In this document: piece after piece, positions 22,549-28,968 of the stretch
Layout of the letters: every line of letters starts with the position of its first letter
Numbering within the stretch: the stretch's first letter is position 1
Source of the DNA: CAYFMS01 sp964491425
GTDB taxonomy: Bacteria > Patescibacteriota > Patescibacteriia > UBA9934
Direction of reading: 5' to 3'
Assembly (NCBI GenBank): GCA_964491425.1
Contig: CAZBFR010000001.1
Coordinates: forward strand, 1 to 40,698
DNA length: 40,698 nt
Notes under the pieces: generated by a model
What the model was told of the DNA's origin: nothing
Databases searched by the model: none
Seen by the model: the letters and a program-made list of their open reading frames with translations, nothing else
Program-made: the position numbers and the translations under genes

Positions 22549-23265
22549 TTAGGACTCTTGTCCTTTAGGGGTGATCCGTTTTTCGAACGTGAGACGTACC
22601 GCGTCTTCCATATGCCTACCGGGTTTATCCACTCTAAAAGTATACGCATCTTTTATGATACCATCCAGTTGAGATGCGTCGCTTAACACAACGTCGCCTC
22701 GCACGAAGCGTTCAGGGTGGTTCGTTAATTCATCGAGTAGTTCCTGTTGATCATCTTGAACGGAATATCCCATTTTCTGAATCCAGCGAATGACGCTGTC
22801 TTGACCGACTTGCAGACGTATTGTTACTACGTTATTGGATGAATCGGCTACCTGCTGTAACCAGCCTTCAGCCGTTTTTAGGAGACGCGAACCAAGGCCG
22901 GAACGAGTCCGTAGGTCCGGCCGCACATATCGGTGTTCGAGCTTGAATGTATGAGAGTCTAAAATACCCAGGTGCATTTCTGCGACCGTACGCTCCTCTT
23001 CGGGTTGGTCGGCGCTCGGTTGCGTGTATTCAAACCTTAATTGATTGGGCCGATTGGGATTGCCTTCTGTGTAGTCTCTGTAATCAAGACGAAGCTTGGT
23101 TCCAGTAATCCCGGGAATAGATTCATCTCGTTCAAAGCAACGATAGATGGTGCTTTTATCGCTCTCATAGATAATGGGAGAGTGATCCGTAAGCTTTCCT
23201 TCTGTAAATCTTTTTGCGATCCCTGGATCAACAGGGAAAATGTTCAGTGAGTCTCGCGTATCCAT
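22549..23265 (-). CDS. GNAT-fold acetyltransferase-like protein
   Basis: 238 residues. The central part has the GNAT acetyl-CoA motif A pattern, YVRPDLRTRSGLGSRLLKTAE (key R-x-x-x-G-L-G positions), followed by a beta strand (VVTIRLQVGQ) and the motif B like SVIRWIQKMGYSV. The N-terminal ~90 residues are less typical and may be an added domain. ATG 23265 is preferred: GGGAG lies 5 nt upstream, while the ATG at 23298 has no SD. It lies 42 bp after the small protein encoded upstream, probably in one operon. The substrate is unknown. Confidence 0.6.
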   Translation of the reverse strand: MDTRDSLNIFPVDPGIAKRFTEGKLTDHSPIIYESDKSTIYRCFERDESIPGITGTKLRLDYRDYTEGNPNRPNQLRFEYTQPSADQPEEERTVAEMHLGILDSHTFKLEHRYVRPDLRTRSGLGSRLLKTAEGWLQQVADSSNNVVTIRLQVGQDSVIRWIQKMGYSVQDDQQELLDELTNHPERFVRGDVVLSDASQLDGIIKDAYTFRVDKPGRHMEDAVRLTFEKRITPKGQES

Positions 23266-23307
23266 GTTTCTCCCGTCTCTCCCTACTTCGCTGGACATAA
23301 GGATTAT

Positions 23308-23637
23308 CTAGTTTGATGCCGACATTCGAGCGTCGCGCACCTTTTGCGCTTCTGCGTCGTCATCGAACCAGTCATTTACTCGGAACCCGTTCCCCATTTT
23401 CTCTATCCTTCCAACTGTGACTCCGTCCAAGACGACGTCTACATTAGCGAATCTATCTATTGCTTCTAATCGTGCAATTAGAGCATCAACTTCTTCGGAT
23501 GTGATTGGAAATTGTCTGGGTAGCATATTTCTTAAGTCCTGGTACTGTTCCTGTGCCTCAGCATCGGTAAGCGGACCTTTGCGCTCTCCACGTTTCGTGA
23601 TACCACCTCGGAATCCCGGTTCTTTACGTTCAGACAT
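23308..23637 (-). CDS. Hypothetical protein, 109 residues
   Basis: No family recognised. The start at 23637 has an SD (AAGGA, 7 nt before ATG). The protein begins with a basic Gly/Arg-rich stretch (EPGFRGGITKRGERKG), followed by a helical section around MLPRQFPITSEEVDALIARLEAI, then a beta-like VDVVLDGVTVGRIEKMGNGFRV. It is soluble and without a signal peptide. Small proteins with the GFRGGITKRGE type opening seem to recur in this kind of genome, but I cannot assign a role. It probably forms an operon with the GNAT gene. Confidence 0.6.
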   Translation of the reverse strand: MSERKEPGFRGGITKRGERKGPLTDAEAQEQYQDLRNMLPRQFPITSEEVDALIARLEAIDRFANVDVVLDGVTVGRIEKMGNGFRVNDWFDDDAEAQKVRDARMSASN

Positions 23638-23760
23638 ATGTTTGTCCTTAATGAATAACAACCCAGTTATAGATTACCACTAATTATTTTAACGGGCTAC
23701 TCTAATGTTTTTCGCTTCGCCGCGCTATCGGACTTTCGGTTCTCTTAGACCATCTCGCAA

Positions 23761-23795
23761 AATAAAATATCCAGTCACCACGACTAGATATTTTA
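23761..23795 (-). terminator. Terminator of tRNA-Trp
   Basis: AAAATATC (23765-23772) pairs with GATATTTT (23788-23795), extended inward by AGTC/GACT after one mismatch. On the minus strand ATTTTATTTT follows. Confidence 0.7.
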
Positions 23796-23796
23796 T

Positions 23797-23871
23797 GGCA
23801 GGGGCGACAGGATTCGAACCTGCGACCAACGGTTTTGGAGACCGCTACTCTACCAGCTGAGCTACACCCCT
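23797..23871 (-). tRNA. tRNA-Trp (CCA)
   Basis: Full cloverleaf on the minus strand. The acceptor stem is AGGGGTG/CGCCCCT (one G-U) and CCA is encoded. The anticodon stem GCGGT/ACCGT encloses the loop CTCCAAA with anticodon CCA. The T-arm has GGTTCGAATC. Own promoter and terminator. Confidence 0.95.
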
Positions 23872-23881
23872 ATGCCCGGCT

Positions 23882-23932
23882 AGGATACAGTAAATGGCCA
23901 TTATTTACAAGTTTTTTTCCGCGTGGTACAGT
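23882..23932. promoter_or_regulatory. Divergent tRNA promoters sharing one -35 region
   Basis: Minus strand: TTGTAA (23910-23905), 17 bp, TATCCT (23887-23882) for tRNA-Trp. Plus strand: TTTACA (23904-23909), 17 bp, extended TGGTACAGT with -10 at 23927-23932 for tRNA-Thr/Tyr. The two -35 hexamers are the two strands of TTTACAA. Confidence 0.65.
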
Positions 23933-23946
23933 GTCGCCACAAAACT

Positions 23947-24023
23947 GCCAATGTAGCTCAGTTGGTTAGAGCAGCTGTTTTGTAAACAGCAGGTCATCGG
24001 TTCAAATCCGATCATTGGCTCCA
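23947..24023 (+). tRNA. tRNA-Thr (TGT)
   Basis: Acceptor stem GCCAATG/CATTGGC with encoded CCA. Anticodon stem GCTGT/ACAGC encloses TTTGTAA, anticodon TGT. D-arm AGCTCAGTTGGTTAGAGC and T-arm GGTTCAAATCC are normal. Co-transcribed with tRNA-Tyr, 8 nt apart. Confidence 0.95.
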
Positions 24024-24031
24024 GACATTTC

Positions 24032-24117
24032 GGGTCGGTACTCAAGCGGTCAACGAGGGCAGACTGTAAATCTGCTGGCATTCGCCTACGGGGGTTCGAG
24101 TCCCTCCCGGCCCACCA
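24032..24117 (+). tRNA. tRNA-Tyr (GTA)
   Basis: Class II tRNA with a long variable arm. Acceptor GGGTCGG/CCGGCCC (one wobble), encoded CCA. Anticodon stem GCAGA/TCTGC encloses CTGTAAA, anticodon GTA. The T-arm has GGTTCGAGTCC. Confidence 0.95.
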
Positions 24118-24122
24118 AAAAT

Positions 24123-24146
24123 CCATCGCGCAAGCGATGGTTTTTT
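24123..24146 (+). terminator. Terminator of the tRNA-Thr/Tyr transcript
   Basis: Perfect 7-bp stem CCATCGC-GCAA-GCGATGG followed by TTTTTT. Confidence 0.9.
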
Positions 24147-24175
24147 GCATTTTAAAAATTAGGGTAATATGAACC

Positions 24176-24181
24176 TATAAT
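24176..24181 (+). promoter_or_regulatory. -10 element of the five-gene operon starting at 24197
   Basis: Consensus TATAAT with only a weak A/T-rich -35. The ATG lies 15 nt downstream, so the leader is about 9 nt. Confidence 0.45.
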
Positions 24182-24196
24182 TCTTAGCTGTTTTAT

Positions 24197-24451
24197 ATGC
24201 AATGGTATTCATATTCGCTCGGGGTCACGTCTAGAAATGATATTGAGAACGCTTGTTCGTCGGCCGGAATGTCCTCGTTTTCGCCGGAGATGCCGTTTTA
24301 TTTCGGATATCAAGATGCGCAGGGTCGACAGGTAAAAGTCGGGCCAGAAGGGATTGAAGACAAAGTCTATATTGGAATTCCAGACGGTGGCGCAATCGCG
24401 GTCGAAGAGGCGCTTCGAGAAGTCGCGGGGGCGATTGGACTTTCGATCTAG
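24197..24451 (+). CDS. Small hypothetical protein, paralogue of the next gene
   Basis: 84 residues, no known family. It aligns by eye with the product of the next gene: an aromatic N-terminus (WYSYSL against WFSFPV), a shared DAQGRQVKV/DPQGRQVVL strand, then KVYIGIP/TVRVGIP and an amphipathic C-terminal helix. This looks like a small alpha/beta fold with a conserved GRQV core. It is the first gene of an operon that continues through a P-loop kinase, a half MFS protein and MsrA. Confidence 0.7.
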   Translation: MQWYSYSLGVTSRNDIENACSSAGMSSFSPEMPFYFGYQDAQGRQVKVGPEGIEDKVYIGIPDGGAIAVEEALREVAGAIGLSI

Positions 24452-24452
24452 T

Positions 24453-24689
24453 ATGGACCTTCGGTGGTTCTCGTTTCCGGTAAGTGAGGAAAGAGTATCG
24501 ACTATTTTAGAGCGACTTAGGGAGTTGAAGTTTGTCGCGAAAGGGTCGGGAGCGTTCGAGGATCCACAAGGTCGTCAGGTTGTGTTGAACGAACAAACGG
24601 TGCGTGTTGGGATCCCGAAAAGTGACGTCGTTGACGAGCAAGAGCAACTTGAATATCTCGCAGGGCTTCTAGAGCTTCCAGTGCTATGA
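24453..24689 (+). CDS. Small hypothetical protein, paralogue of the previous gene
   Basis: 78 residues from ATG 24453, directly after TAG-T of the previous gene. The same order of elements as its neighbour (WFSFPV, DPQGRQVVL, VRVGIP, C-terminal helix) indicates a tandem duplication that has diverged strongly. No signal peptide and no cysteine or histidine cluster. The next gene overlaps by ATGA. Confidence 0.7.
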   Translation: MDLRWFSFPVSEERVSTILERLRELKFVAKGSGAFEDPQGRQVVLNEQTVRVGIPKSDVVDEQEQLEYLAGLLELPVL

Positions 24690-25327
24690 ACCAGCAACAT
24701 AAAAATACATTTGTCATTGGGCTTACGGGACCAATCGCTTCCGGAAAGGGTGCGGTTGCCGGGTATGTCGCGAGGTGGTGTAAGGAGCACGGCCTTACGG
24801 TCGAGACACTGCTCTTGTCCGATATTCTTCGCGAACGGTTGCGAGAGAAAGGGGTTGCGCTCACGCGCGATACGCTTCGCGAGGAGGGGAATGCGCTACG
24901 GAGGGAGCGGGGGCGTGGCGCGCTTGTTGACCTTGCGACTATGCGTCGAGCGGAAGAAAGCGACGTGCTCGTAATCGACTCGATTCGAAATCCGGGCGAG
25001 ATTGAGCGGATACGAGAGATCTTCGGAGAGCGGTTCGTTCAAATTGTCGCTACGCGCGGAGACCTTGAAACACGCATCGCGTCCGTAATTGAACGCAACC
25101 GCGTGGAAGATGGACAAGACCCTGAAACGATCGCGCGGGACATGAAAATAGAAATGGAACGCAATCCCGAGTTTGGGTTTGATATCGAGGGGTGCGCGGA
25201 GATGGCGGATATGATTAACGAACGACAAGAGACGCACGAGCGCGGGTACGAGGTAATGGCGGAGTACTTACGAGGGCGGTTTTATCCGTCGAACGAGGCA
25301 CACGGAGAATTAATGGCGGCGAAATAA
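24686..25327 (+). CDS. P-loop nucleotide kinase-like protein
   Basis: 213 residues. The N-terminal Walker A is GPIASGKGAVAG (GKG as in adenylate kinase rather than GKS/T), after a first strand FVIGLTG. A second strand with an aspartate is DVLVIDSIRNPGEIERIRE, similar to the deoxynucleotide-kinase/dephospho-CoA-kinase group of COG0237-type proteins. The middle is rich in Arg and Glu, consistent with a LID-type region. It probably phosphorylates a nucleotide or small metabolite; no specificity can be given. It overlaps the upstream gene by ATGA and is followed by TAATATG. Confidence 0.7.
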   Translation: MNQQHKNTFVIGLTGPIASGKGAVAGYVARWCKEHGLTVETLLLSDILRERLREKGVALTRDTLREEGNALRRERGRGALVDLATMRRAEESDVLVIDSIRNPGEIERIREIFGERFVQIVATRGDLETRIASVIERNRVEDGQDPETIARDMKIEMERNPEFGFDIEGCAEMADMINERQETHERGYEVMAEYLRGRFYPSNEAHGELMAAK

Positions 25328-25328
25328 T

Positions 25329-25877
25329 ATGAAAATAAAGGAGCGGATCTTGCTACGCGCGAGCAACCTTTGGTATTTAGCCGAAGGAATGTTTGGTCCG
25401 CTCTTTGCGGTGTTTGCGGAACGGATTGGCGGAGACGTTCTGGATATTTCATGGGCATGGGCCGTGTATCTTATCGTCGCCGGATTCGGGCTTATTGTTG
25501 TTGGCGAAATTTCGGATCGTTGGTTTAACAAGGAGACGCTCATGCTTTGGGGTTACGTTCTTAATACGATTTTGACGTTTGCCTATCTACTCGTTGAGCA
25601 ACCTTGGCATTTATTTGTCGTACAGGCGGGGCTTGCGATTGCGCTCGCTCTTGCGACGCCGACCTGGGACGCGCTGTACGCGATGTATGAAACAAAAAAA
25701 GACGCCGGGCTCCTTTGGGGACTTTCCGAGGGTCAGGCTTCGATTATGACGGGAATTGCACTTATTATCGGAGGGTATATCGTTGAACTTGGGTCATTTG
25801 AGATTCTCTTTATTACTATGGGGTGTATCCAGGTGATCTCAACTCTTTACGCATTTAAAATTTTACGAGCGAAATAA
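25329..25877 (+). CDS. Half-length MFS-type membrane protein
   Basis: 182 residues, about five to six transmembrane helices, half a classical 12-helix MFS carrier. The loop between helices 2 and 3 has GEISDRWFNKE, the MFS motif A pattern (G-x-x-x-D-R). The opening RASNLWYLAEGMFGPLFAVF is recurrent in half-MFS proteins of CPR bacteria. Function would need dimerisation. No frameshift or second half is seen downstream, where msrA begins one base after the stop. Confidence 0.75.
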   Translation: MKIKERILLRASNLWYLAEGMFGPLFAVFAERIGGDVLDISWAWAVYLIVAGFGLIVVGEISDRWFNKETLMLWGYVLNTILTFAYLLVEQPWHLFVVQAGLAIALALATPTWDALYAMYETKKDAGLLWGLSEGQASIMTGIALIIGGYIVELGSFEILFITMGCIQVISTLYAFKILRAK

Positions 25878-25878
25878 T

Positions 25879-26418
25879 ATGAAAGGCATGCCGGAAATCG
25901 CGGTGTTCGCAGGGGGATGTTTTTGGTGTCTTGACGCCGTGTTTCGTGAGCTCAAAGGGGTCACGGGCGTGCAGGCGGGGTATACGGGAGGCGAAATAGA
26001 ATCGCCAACCTATGACGCTGTCTGCTCCGGTTCGACAGGTCACGCCGAGGCCGTGCTTGTCGAATATGATCCGGAAGTTTTAAGCTATGACATTTTGCTT
26101 AATGTCTTTTTTGCGACGCACGACCCAACAACGCTTAACCGTCAGGGAAATGATATTGGAACACAGTATCGTTCGGCGATTTTTTATCGAAGTGATGAAC
26201 AAAAAAAGTTGGCGGAGGAAGCGATTGATCGTCTCGAGAAGGACGGAACCTATACGAAAATCGTAACGGAGGTTGTTCCACTTACGACGTTCTATCCAGC
26301 CGAGGAGTATCACCAAAATTATTTCGCACGGAATCCAGAGCAGGGCTATTGCTCGGCGATCATCTCTCCGAAAGTTGCTAAACTCCGAGCCTCGTTTGCC
26401 GCGTTACTAAAGGTGTAG
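25879..26418 (+). CDS. msrA: Peptide-methionine (S)-S-oxide reductase
   Basis: Reduces methionine-S-sulfoxide in proteins and so repairs oxidative damage. 179 residues with the active site GGCFWC (catalytic C14), the substrate pocket segments GYTGG and YDPEVLSYDILLNVFFATHDPTT, then EYHQNYF, and a C-terminal cysteine in QGYCSAIISPK that can act as resolving residue with thioredoxin. The start follows TAA-T; a second ATG three codons later is possible. Last gene of its operon. No terminator is obvious after it; instead a GTAC repeat array lies there. Confidence 0.95.
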   Translation: MKGMPEIAVFAGGCFWCLDAVFRELKGVTGVQAGYTGGEIESPTYDAVCSGSTGHAEAVLVEYDPEVLSYDILLNVFFATHDPTTLNRQGNDIGTQYRSAIFYRSDEQKKLAEEAIDRLEKDGTYTKIVTEVVPLTTFYPAEEYHQNYFARNPEQGYCSAIISPKVAKLRASFAALLKV

Positions 26419-26451
26419 TTATCTGGAGTGATCTACTTTTAAATCGCCTTT

Positions 26452-26488
26452 TTGTACCAAATGGTACAAATTGTACGAAATGGTACAA
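26452..26488. repeat. Two tandem 18-bp palindromes with helically phased GTAC sites
   Basis: TTGTACCA-AA-TGGTACAA (26452-26469, perfect) and TTGTACGA-AA-TGGTACAA (26471-26488, one mismatch). The four GTAC tetramers start at 26454, 26464, 26473 and 26483, about one helical turn apart. The array lies between two convergent stop codons, so it is not in an ordinary promoter position. No T-tract, so a terminator is unlikely. Confidence 0.6.
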
Positions 26489-26535
26489 AAACAGTATCTC
26501 ACCGGGCGGTCACTTAAGAGAGGGTACTAGTAAAA

Positions 26536-27078
26536 TTAGATTGATTTTAGCGCTTTGAGACGGAAACCGAGAGAAATGACCCCGTGAACGGTAACGAGGA
26601 TAACACCTGCGATAAGCGAACCGTAGTCGAGTCCATCGAGAAGTCCGAGGAGTACGAAGCCGAAGACCACGGTAAGGTGCAAGCTTAGCATCGGGATAAT
26701 AAGATTGTTTTGAACGAAGTATTCTGCTGGTCGACGGTTAGCGGTTGCAAGATCAACGATTTGCATGCCGACGACGAAAAGCAGAGGAATACGAATTGCG
26801 TTAAGTATTTCGCCGATCGTTTTGTCCCCGATCCCCATCGACAATGAAAAGACAACAAATAATATCGTAAGGATCGACATCCAAAACGCGTAGACGCCGA
26901 TCAAAAACCAGTCCACGACTGGGTTCTTTACGACGAGCTTGTAGAGGATCATTAGCGGAATAAAGATCATTGCTTCCGCAAACCAAAGATAGGCGATTTC
27001 GACGGGGCTCCATCCGAACGCGAAAATACCGATAAACGGAATCGTGGATGAGGTGATTGCTAGGAGGTAGGAGAACAT
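26536..27078 (-). CDS. DUF6498-like membrane protein (paralogue 1)
   Basis: 180 residues, about six hydrophobic segments. The opening IPFIGIFAFGWSPVEIAYLWFAEA matches the DUF6498 beginning (proline, glycine and tryptophan spaced as in the other two copies; key residues P-GxF-F-W-E). Function unknown. It starts 3 nt after the stop of paralogue 2 and is co-transcribed with it. Confidence 0.65.
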   Translation of the reverse strand: MFSYLLAITSSTIPFIGIFAFGWSPVEIAYLWFAEAMIFIPLMILYKLVVKNPVVDWFLIGVYAFWMSILTILFVVFSLSMGIGDKTIGEILNAIRIPLLFVVGMQIVDLATANRRPAEYFVQNNLIIPMLSLHLTVVFGFVLLGLLDGLDYGSLIAGVILVTVHGVISLGFRLKALKSI

Positions 27079-27081
27079 AGG

Positions 27082-27627
27082 TTATCGTGATTTGGCAATG
27101 TATCCGTTGGTATGGGCAATGTAGAGATGGACGAATGTCGCGAACGAAATGAAGACAAGCCCAATTTGGCTCGTGTCTGGGAATCTTTCCCATACGCTTA
27201 GCGTCAATCCAAAGCCAATTAAGAGCGTTCCGAGCACCGCGCGTACTTCGTCGTGGATGTACTTTGCATCGTGATCGCGGAGCGGTTTTGTAAAGCGTGT
27301 GACTCCCAGTGTAAAAACGGCAATCGACGGGACGATAAGTGCTTTTAAAAAATCTGGCTCCGTGAGTTTCGGTTCGAGGGCCGTGAATACGAGGGTAAAA
27401 ATTGCGATCGTTGCAAGAAGAATAAAGACTAGCCAAGGGCTGGCAATTTCAGACTTGAGTGTTCCTTTTGGAAACGTGGTGAGGCTTATGGTAAAGCACG
27501 TTGTGACCGCGAGCGCATCTACAAGAATAAGAACCGGAATTGTCATTGCGTTCCAATCGAAGAGTATGACACCAAAGATTGGGATAATTCCGGAAAGACA
27601 GATGGAGAAAAACGTGCCGATGCGCAT
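27082..27627 (-). CDS. DUF6498-like membrane protein (paralogue 2)
   Basis: 181 residues with about five to six helices and the family opening IPIFGVILFDWNAMTIPVLILVDA. It differs from its neighbours mostly in the loops. The promoter TTTTTG-N17-TATACT ends 8 nt before the ATG, so the mRNA is probably leaderless. It heads a two-gene operon with paralogue 1 and is divergent from the Nudix gene. Confidence 0.65.
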   Translation of the reverse strand: MRIGTFFSICLSGIIPIFGVILFDWNAMTIPVLILVDALAVTTCFTISLTTFPKGTLKSEIASPWLVFILLATIAIFTLVFTALEPKLTEPDFLKALIVPSIAVFTLGVTRFTKPLRDHDAKYIHDEVRAVLGTLLIGFGLTLSVWERFPDTSQIGLVFISFATFVHLYIAHTNGYIAKSR

Positions 27628-27635
27628 ATGGAGGG

Positions 27636-27664
27636 AGTATAGCGTGGATAATGTTTTGCAAAAA
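27636..27664 (-). promoter_or_regulatory. Promoter of the DUF6498 pair
   Basis: Minus strand TTTTTG (27664-27659), 17-bp spacer, TATACT (27641-27636). The start codon at 27627 is 8 nt away. Confidence 0.5.
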
Positions 27665-27689
27665 GTGTGAAAGTTGATACGGTGGGATC

Positions 27690-28286
27690 ATGAAAATAGA
27701 AAGACCAATATCAAAGCAACCGATTCCCGGTAATGCAACTAAGGTTTTTAGCGGTGTGCTTTTTGATGTCTATCAGTGGGAGCAAGAACTTTTTGATGGA
27801 ACAAAAACGCTTTTTGAGAAAGTTAGGCGTCCGGATACGGTTGTCGTTTTTCCGGTAATGGACGATGGAAAGATTTTGTTAACTGAACAAGAGCAACCAG
27901 GGAGAGGGGCATTTATTGGGGCGACTGGTGGGCGAGTTGACGAAGGTGAAGATATTTTGGAAGCCGCGAAGCGCGAGTTGCTTGAAGAGACGGGTTTTGA
28001 GGCATCGGAGTTTATTCTTTGGGACGTGCAGCAGCCTTCTACAAAAATTGAATGGGCCGTCTATACATTCATTGCAAAAGGATTGAAGAGAGTCGCGGAC
28101 ATGGATTTAGATGCCGGTGAAAAAATTCGACTCAAGCCGGTCGACTTTGAAGAGTTTATTGATATCGCGATCGGTGGAGGTTTTGTTGAAAAAGAAATTA
28201 TACCAAAACTTTACGAGGCAAAGCTGCATCCGGAGAAGAAAGAGGAGCTTAAAACCTTGTTTGCACCAAAAATCCCGCTCGGATAG
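27690..28286 (+). CDS. Nudix hydrolase, ADP-sugar pyrophosphatase-like
   Basis: Hydrolyses a nucleoside diphosphate linked to another group, probably ADP-ribose or a similar nucleotide sugar. 198 residues with the complete Nudix box: G81-x5-E87-x7-R95-E96-x2-E99-E100-x-G102 (GRVDEG...RELLEETGF). The N-terminal beta strand region (VFSGVLFDVYQWEQEL) resembles ADP-ribose pyrophosphatases. The stop codon lies in the loop of its terminator hairpin. It is flanked on both sides by DUF6498-like genes on the other strand. Confidence 0.9.
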   Translation: MKIERPISKQPIPGNATKVFSGVLFDVYQWEQELFDGTKTLFEKVRRPDTVVVFPVMDDGKILLTEQEQPGRGAFIGATGGRVDEGEDILEAAKRELLEETGFEASEFILWDVQQPSTKIEWAVYTFIAKGLKRVADMDLDAGEKIRLKPVDFEEFIDIAIGGGFVEKEIIPKLYEAKLHPEKKEELKTLFAPKIPLG

Positions 28287-28299
28287 AGGCGGGAATTTT
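28273..28299. terminator. Terminator of the Nudix gene
   Basis: TCCCGC (28273-28278) and GCGGGA (28289-28294) with ATTTTG after it. On the minus strand the same hairpin is followed by TTTTTGG. The TAG of the Nudix gene is in the loop. Confidence 0.65.
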
Positions 28300-28403
28300 G
28301 TTTAGGCGACGCCGTTGCGTTTTTGGTTGAACTCCTCCGCGGGCGCATATACGGCAAACGAATCCCGGACGAGGTGATTGCAAAGAGGTGGGGAGGTATA
28401 TCA
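28298..28403 (-). pseudogene. Duplicated typA 3'-end fragment
   Basis: The 26 bp at 28298-28323 are identical to 28965-28990, the last codons and stop of typA. The similarity continues for a few bases beyond. On the minus strand the copy reads ...KRNGVA-stop, as in TypA, and is followed by a terminator-like hairpin, as in the true typA end. Upstream the reading frame stays open back to the TGA of the DUF6498 gene (32 codons), without recognisable TypA sequence. It is probably a recombination relic or duplicated gene end. Confidence 0.5.
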
Positions 28404-28922
28404 GTTCGTTTTTCTATTGGCGTAGGAGTGAGCGAGAGTATGTATGATAACGATAAGTAGAGCGACGGACTTTTCGGTATGAGTTTGTATGATTTGTGCG
28501 CCGAGCGCGGTGAGGCTGGCAATCAATGCAACTGTGGAAATGGTGAGGTGGAGGCTCGATCGCTCCCATTCGAAGGGTTTACGTAACCTAGTGATTATAA
28601 GGGTGACGATAAGTAGGGAAGGAATGACGAGTTGTTTAAATAGAACCGTTAGTTCTTTGGGCGTGAGAGCAAATTCCTTGTAAAAGACGACAAAAGACCA
28701 GACGATTATTCCAAATAAAACAAAGATATATATGTACACTGGATCAATCTTTTTCTTTGTATAGAGCTCGTGTAGTACGCCTGCTGTGTGGATTAGAGCG
28801 TGAATGCATGCCTCAACGAAAATAAGCGAAAGTAAGACGATGGCGTTCCAGTTGAAAAACAGCACACCAAAAATAGGAATCGCGAGTCCGATTAGGTCTG
28901 GTAAGTATTTTGTGAAACGCAT
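28401..28922 (-). CDS. DUF6498-like membrane protein (paralogue 3)
   Basis: 173 residues, about five hydrophobic segments. Opening LAIPIFGVLFFNWNAIVLLSLIFVEA is the closest of the three to the family pattern. It ends in a His-containing helix (IIHTLAHSYANRKTN). An extended -10 TGTTATACT lies 9 nt before the ATG. The promoter abuts the U-tract of the typA terminator, so the gene is transcribed separately from typA. Function unknown. Confidence 0.65.
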   Translation of the reverse strand: MRFTKYLPDLIGLAIPIFGVLFFNWNAIVLLSLIFVEACIHALIHTAGVLHELYTKKKIDPVYIYIFVLFGIIVWSFVVFYKEFALTPKELTVLFKQLVIPSLLIVTLIITRLRKPFEWERSSLHLTISTVALIASLTALGAQIIQTHTEKSVALLIVIIHTLAHSYANRKTN

Positions 28923-28931
28923 ACTGGCGCT

Positions 28932-28963
28932 AGTATAACAAAACGCTCCCGGGAAGGGGAGCG
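28932..28963 (-). promoter_or_regulatory. typA terminator directly joined to the DUF6498 promoter
   Basis: CGCTCCC (28944-28950) and GGGAGCG (28957-28963) form the typA terminator on the minus strand. Its T-tract (TTTTGTTATACT) runs into the extended -10 of paralogue 3 (TGTTATACT, 28940-28932). Confidence 0.6.
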
Positions 28964-28968
28964 ATTGT

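Noticed and set aside
23905..24150. Minus-strand frame of 81 residues with GRDSNPR and MIGFEPMTCCLQNS phrases
   Set aside because: It is the antisense of the tRNA-Thr and tRNA-Tyr genes; such phrases are a well-known false annotation over tRNAs.
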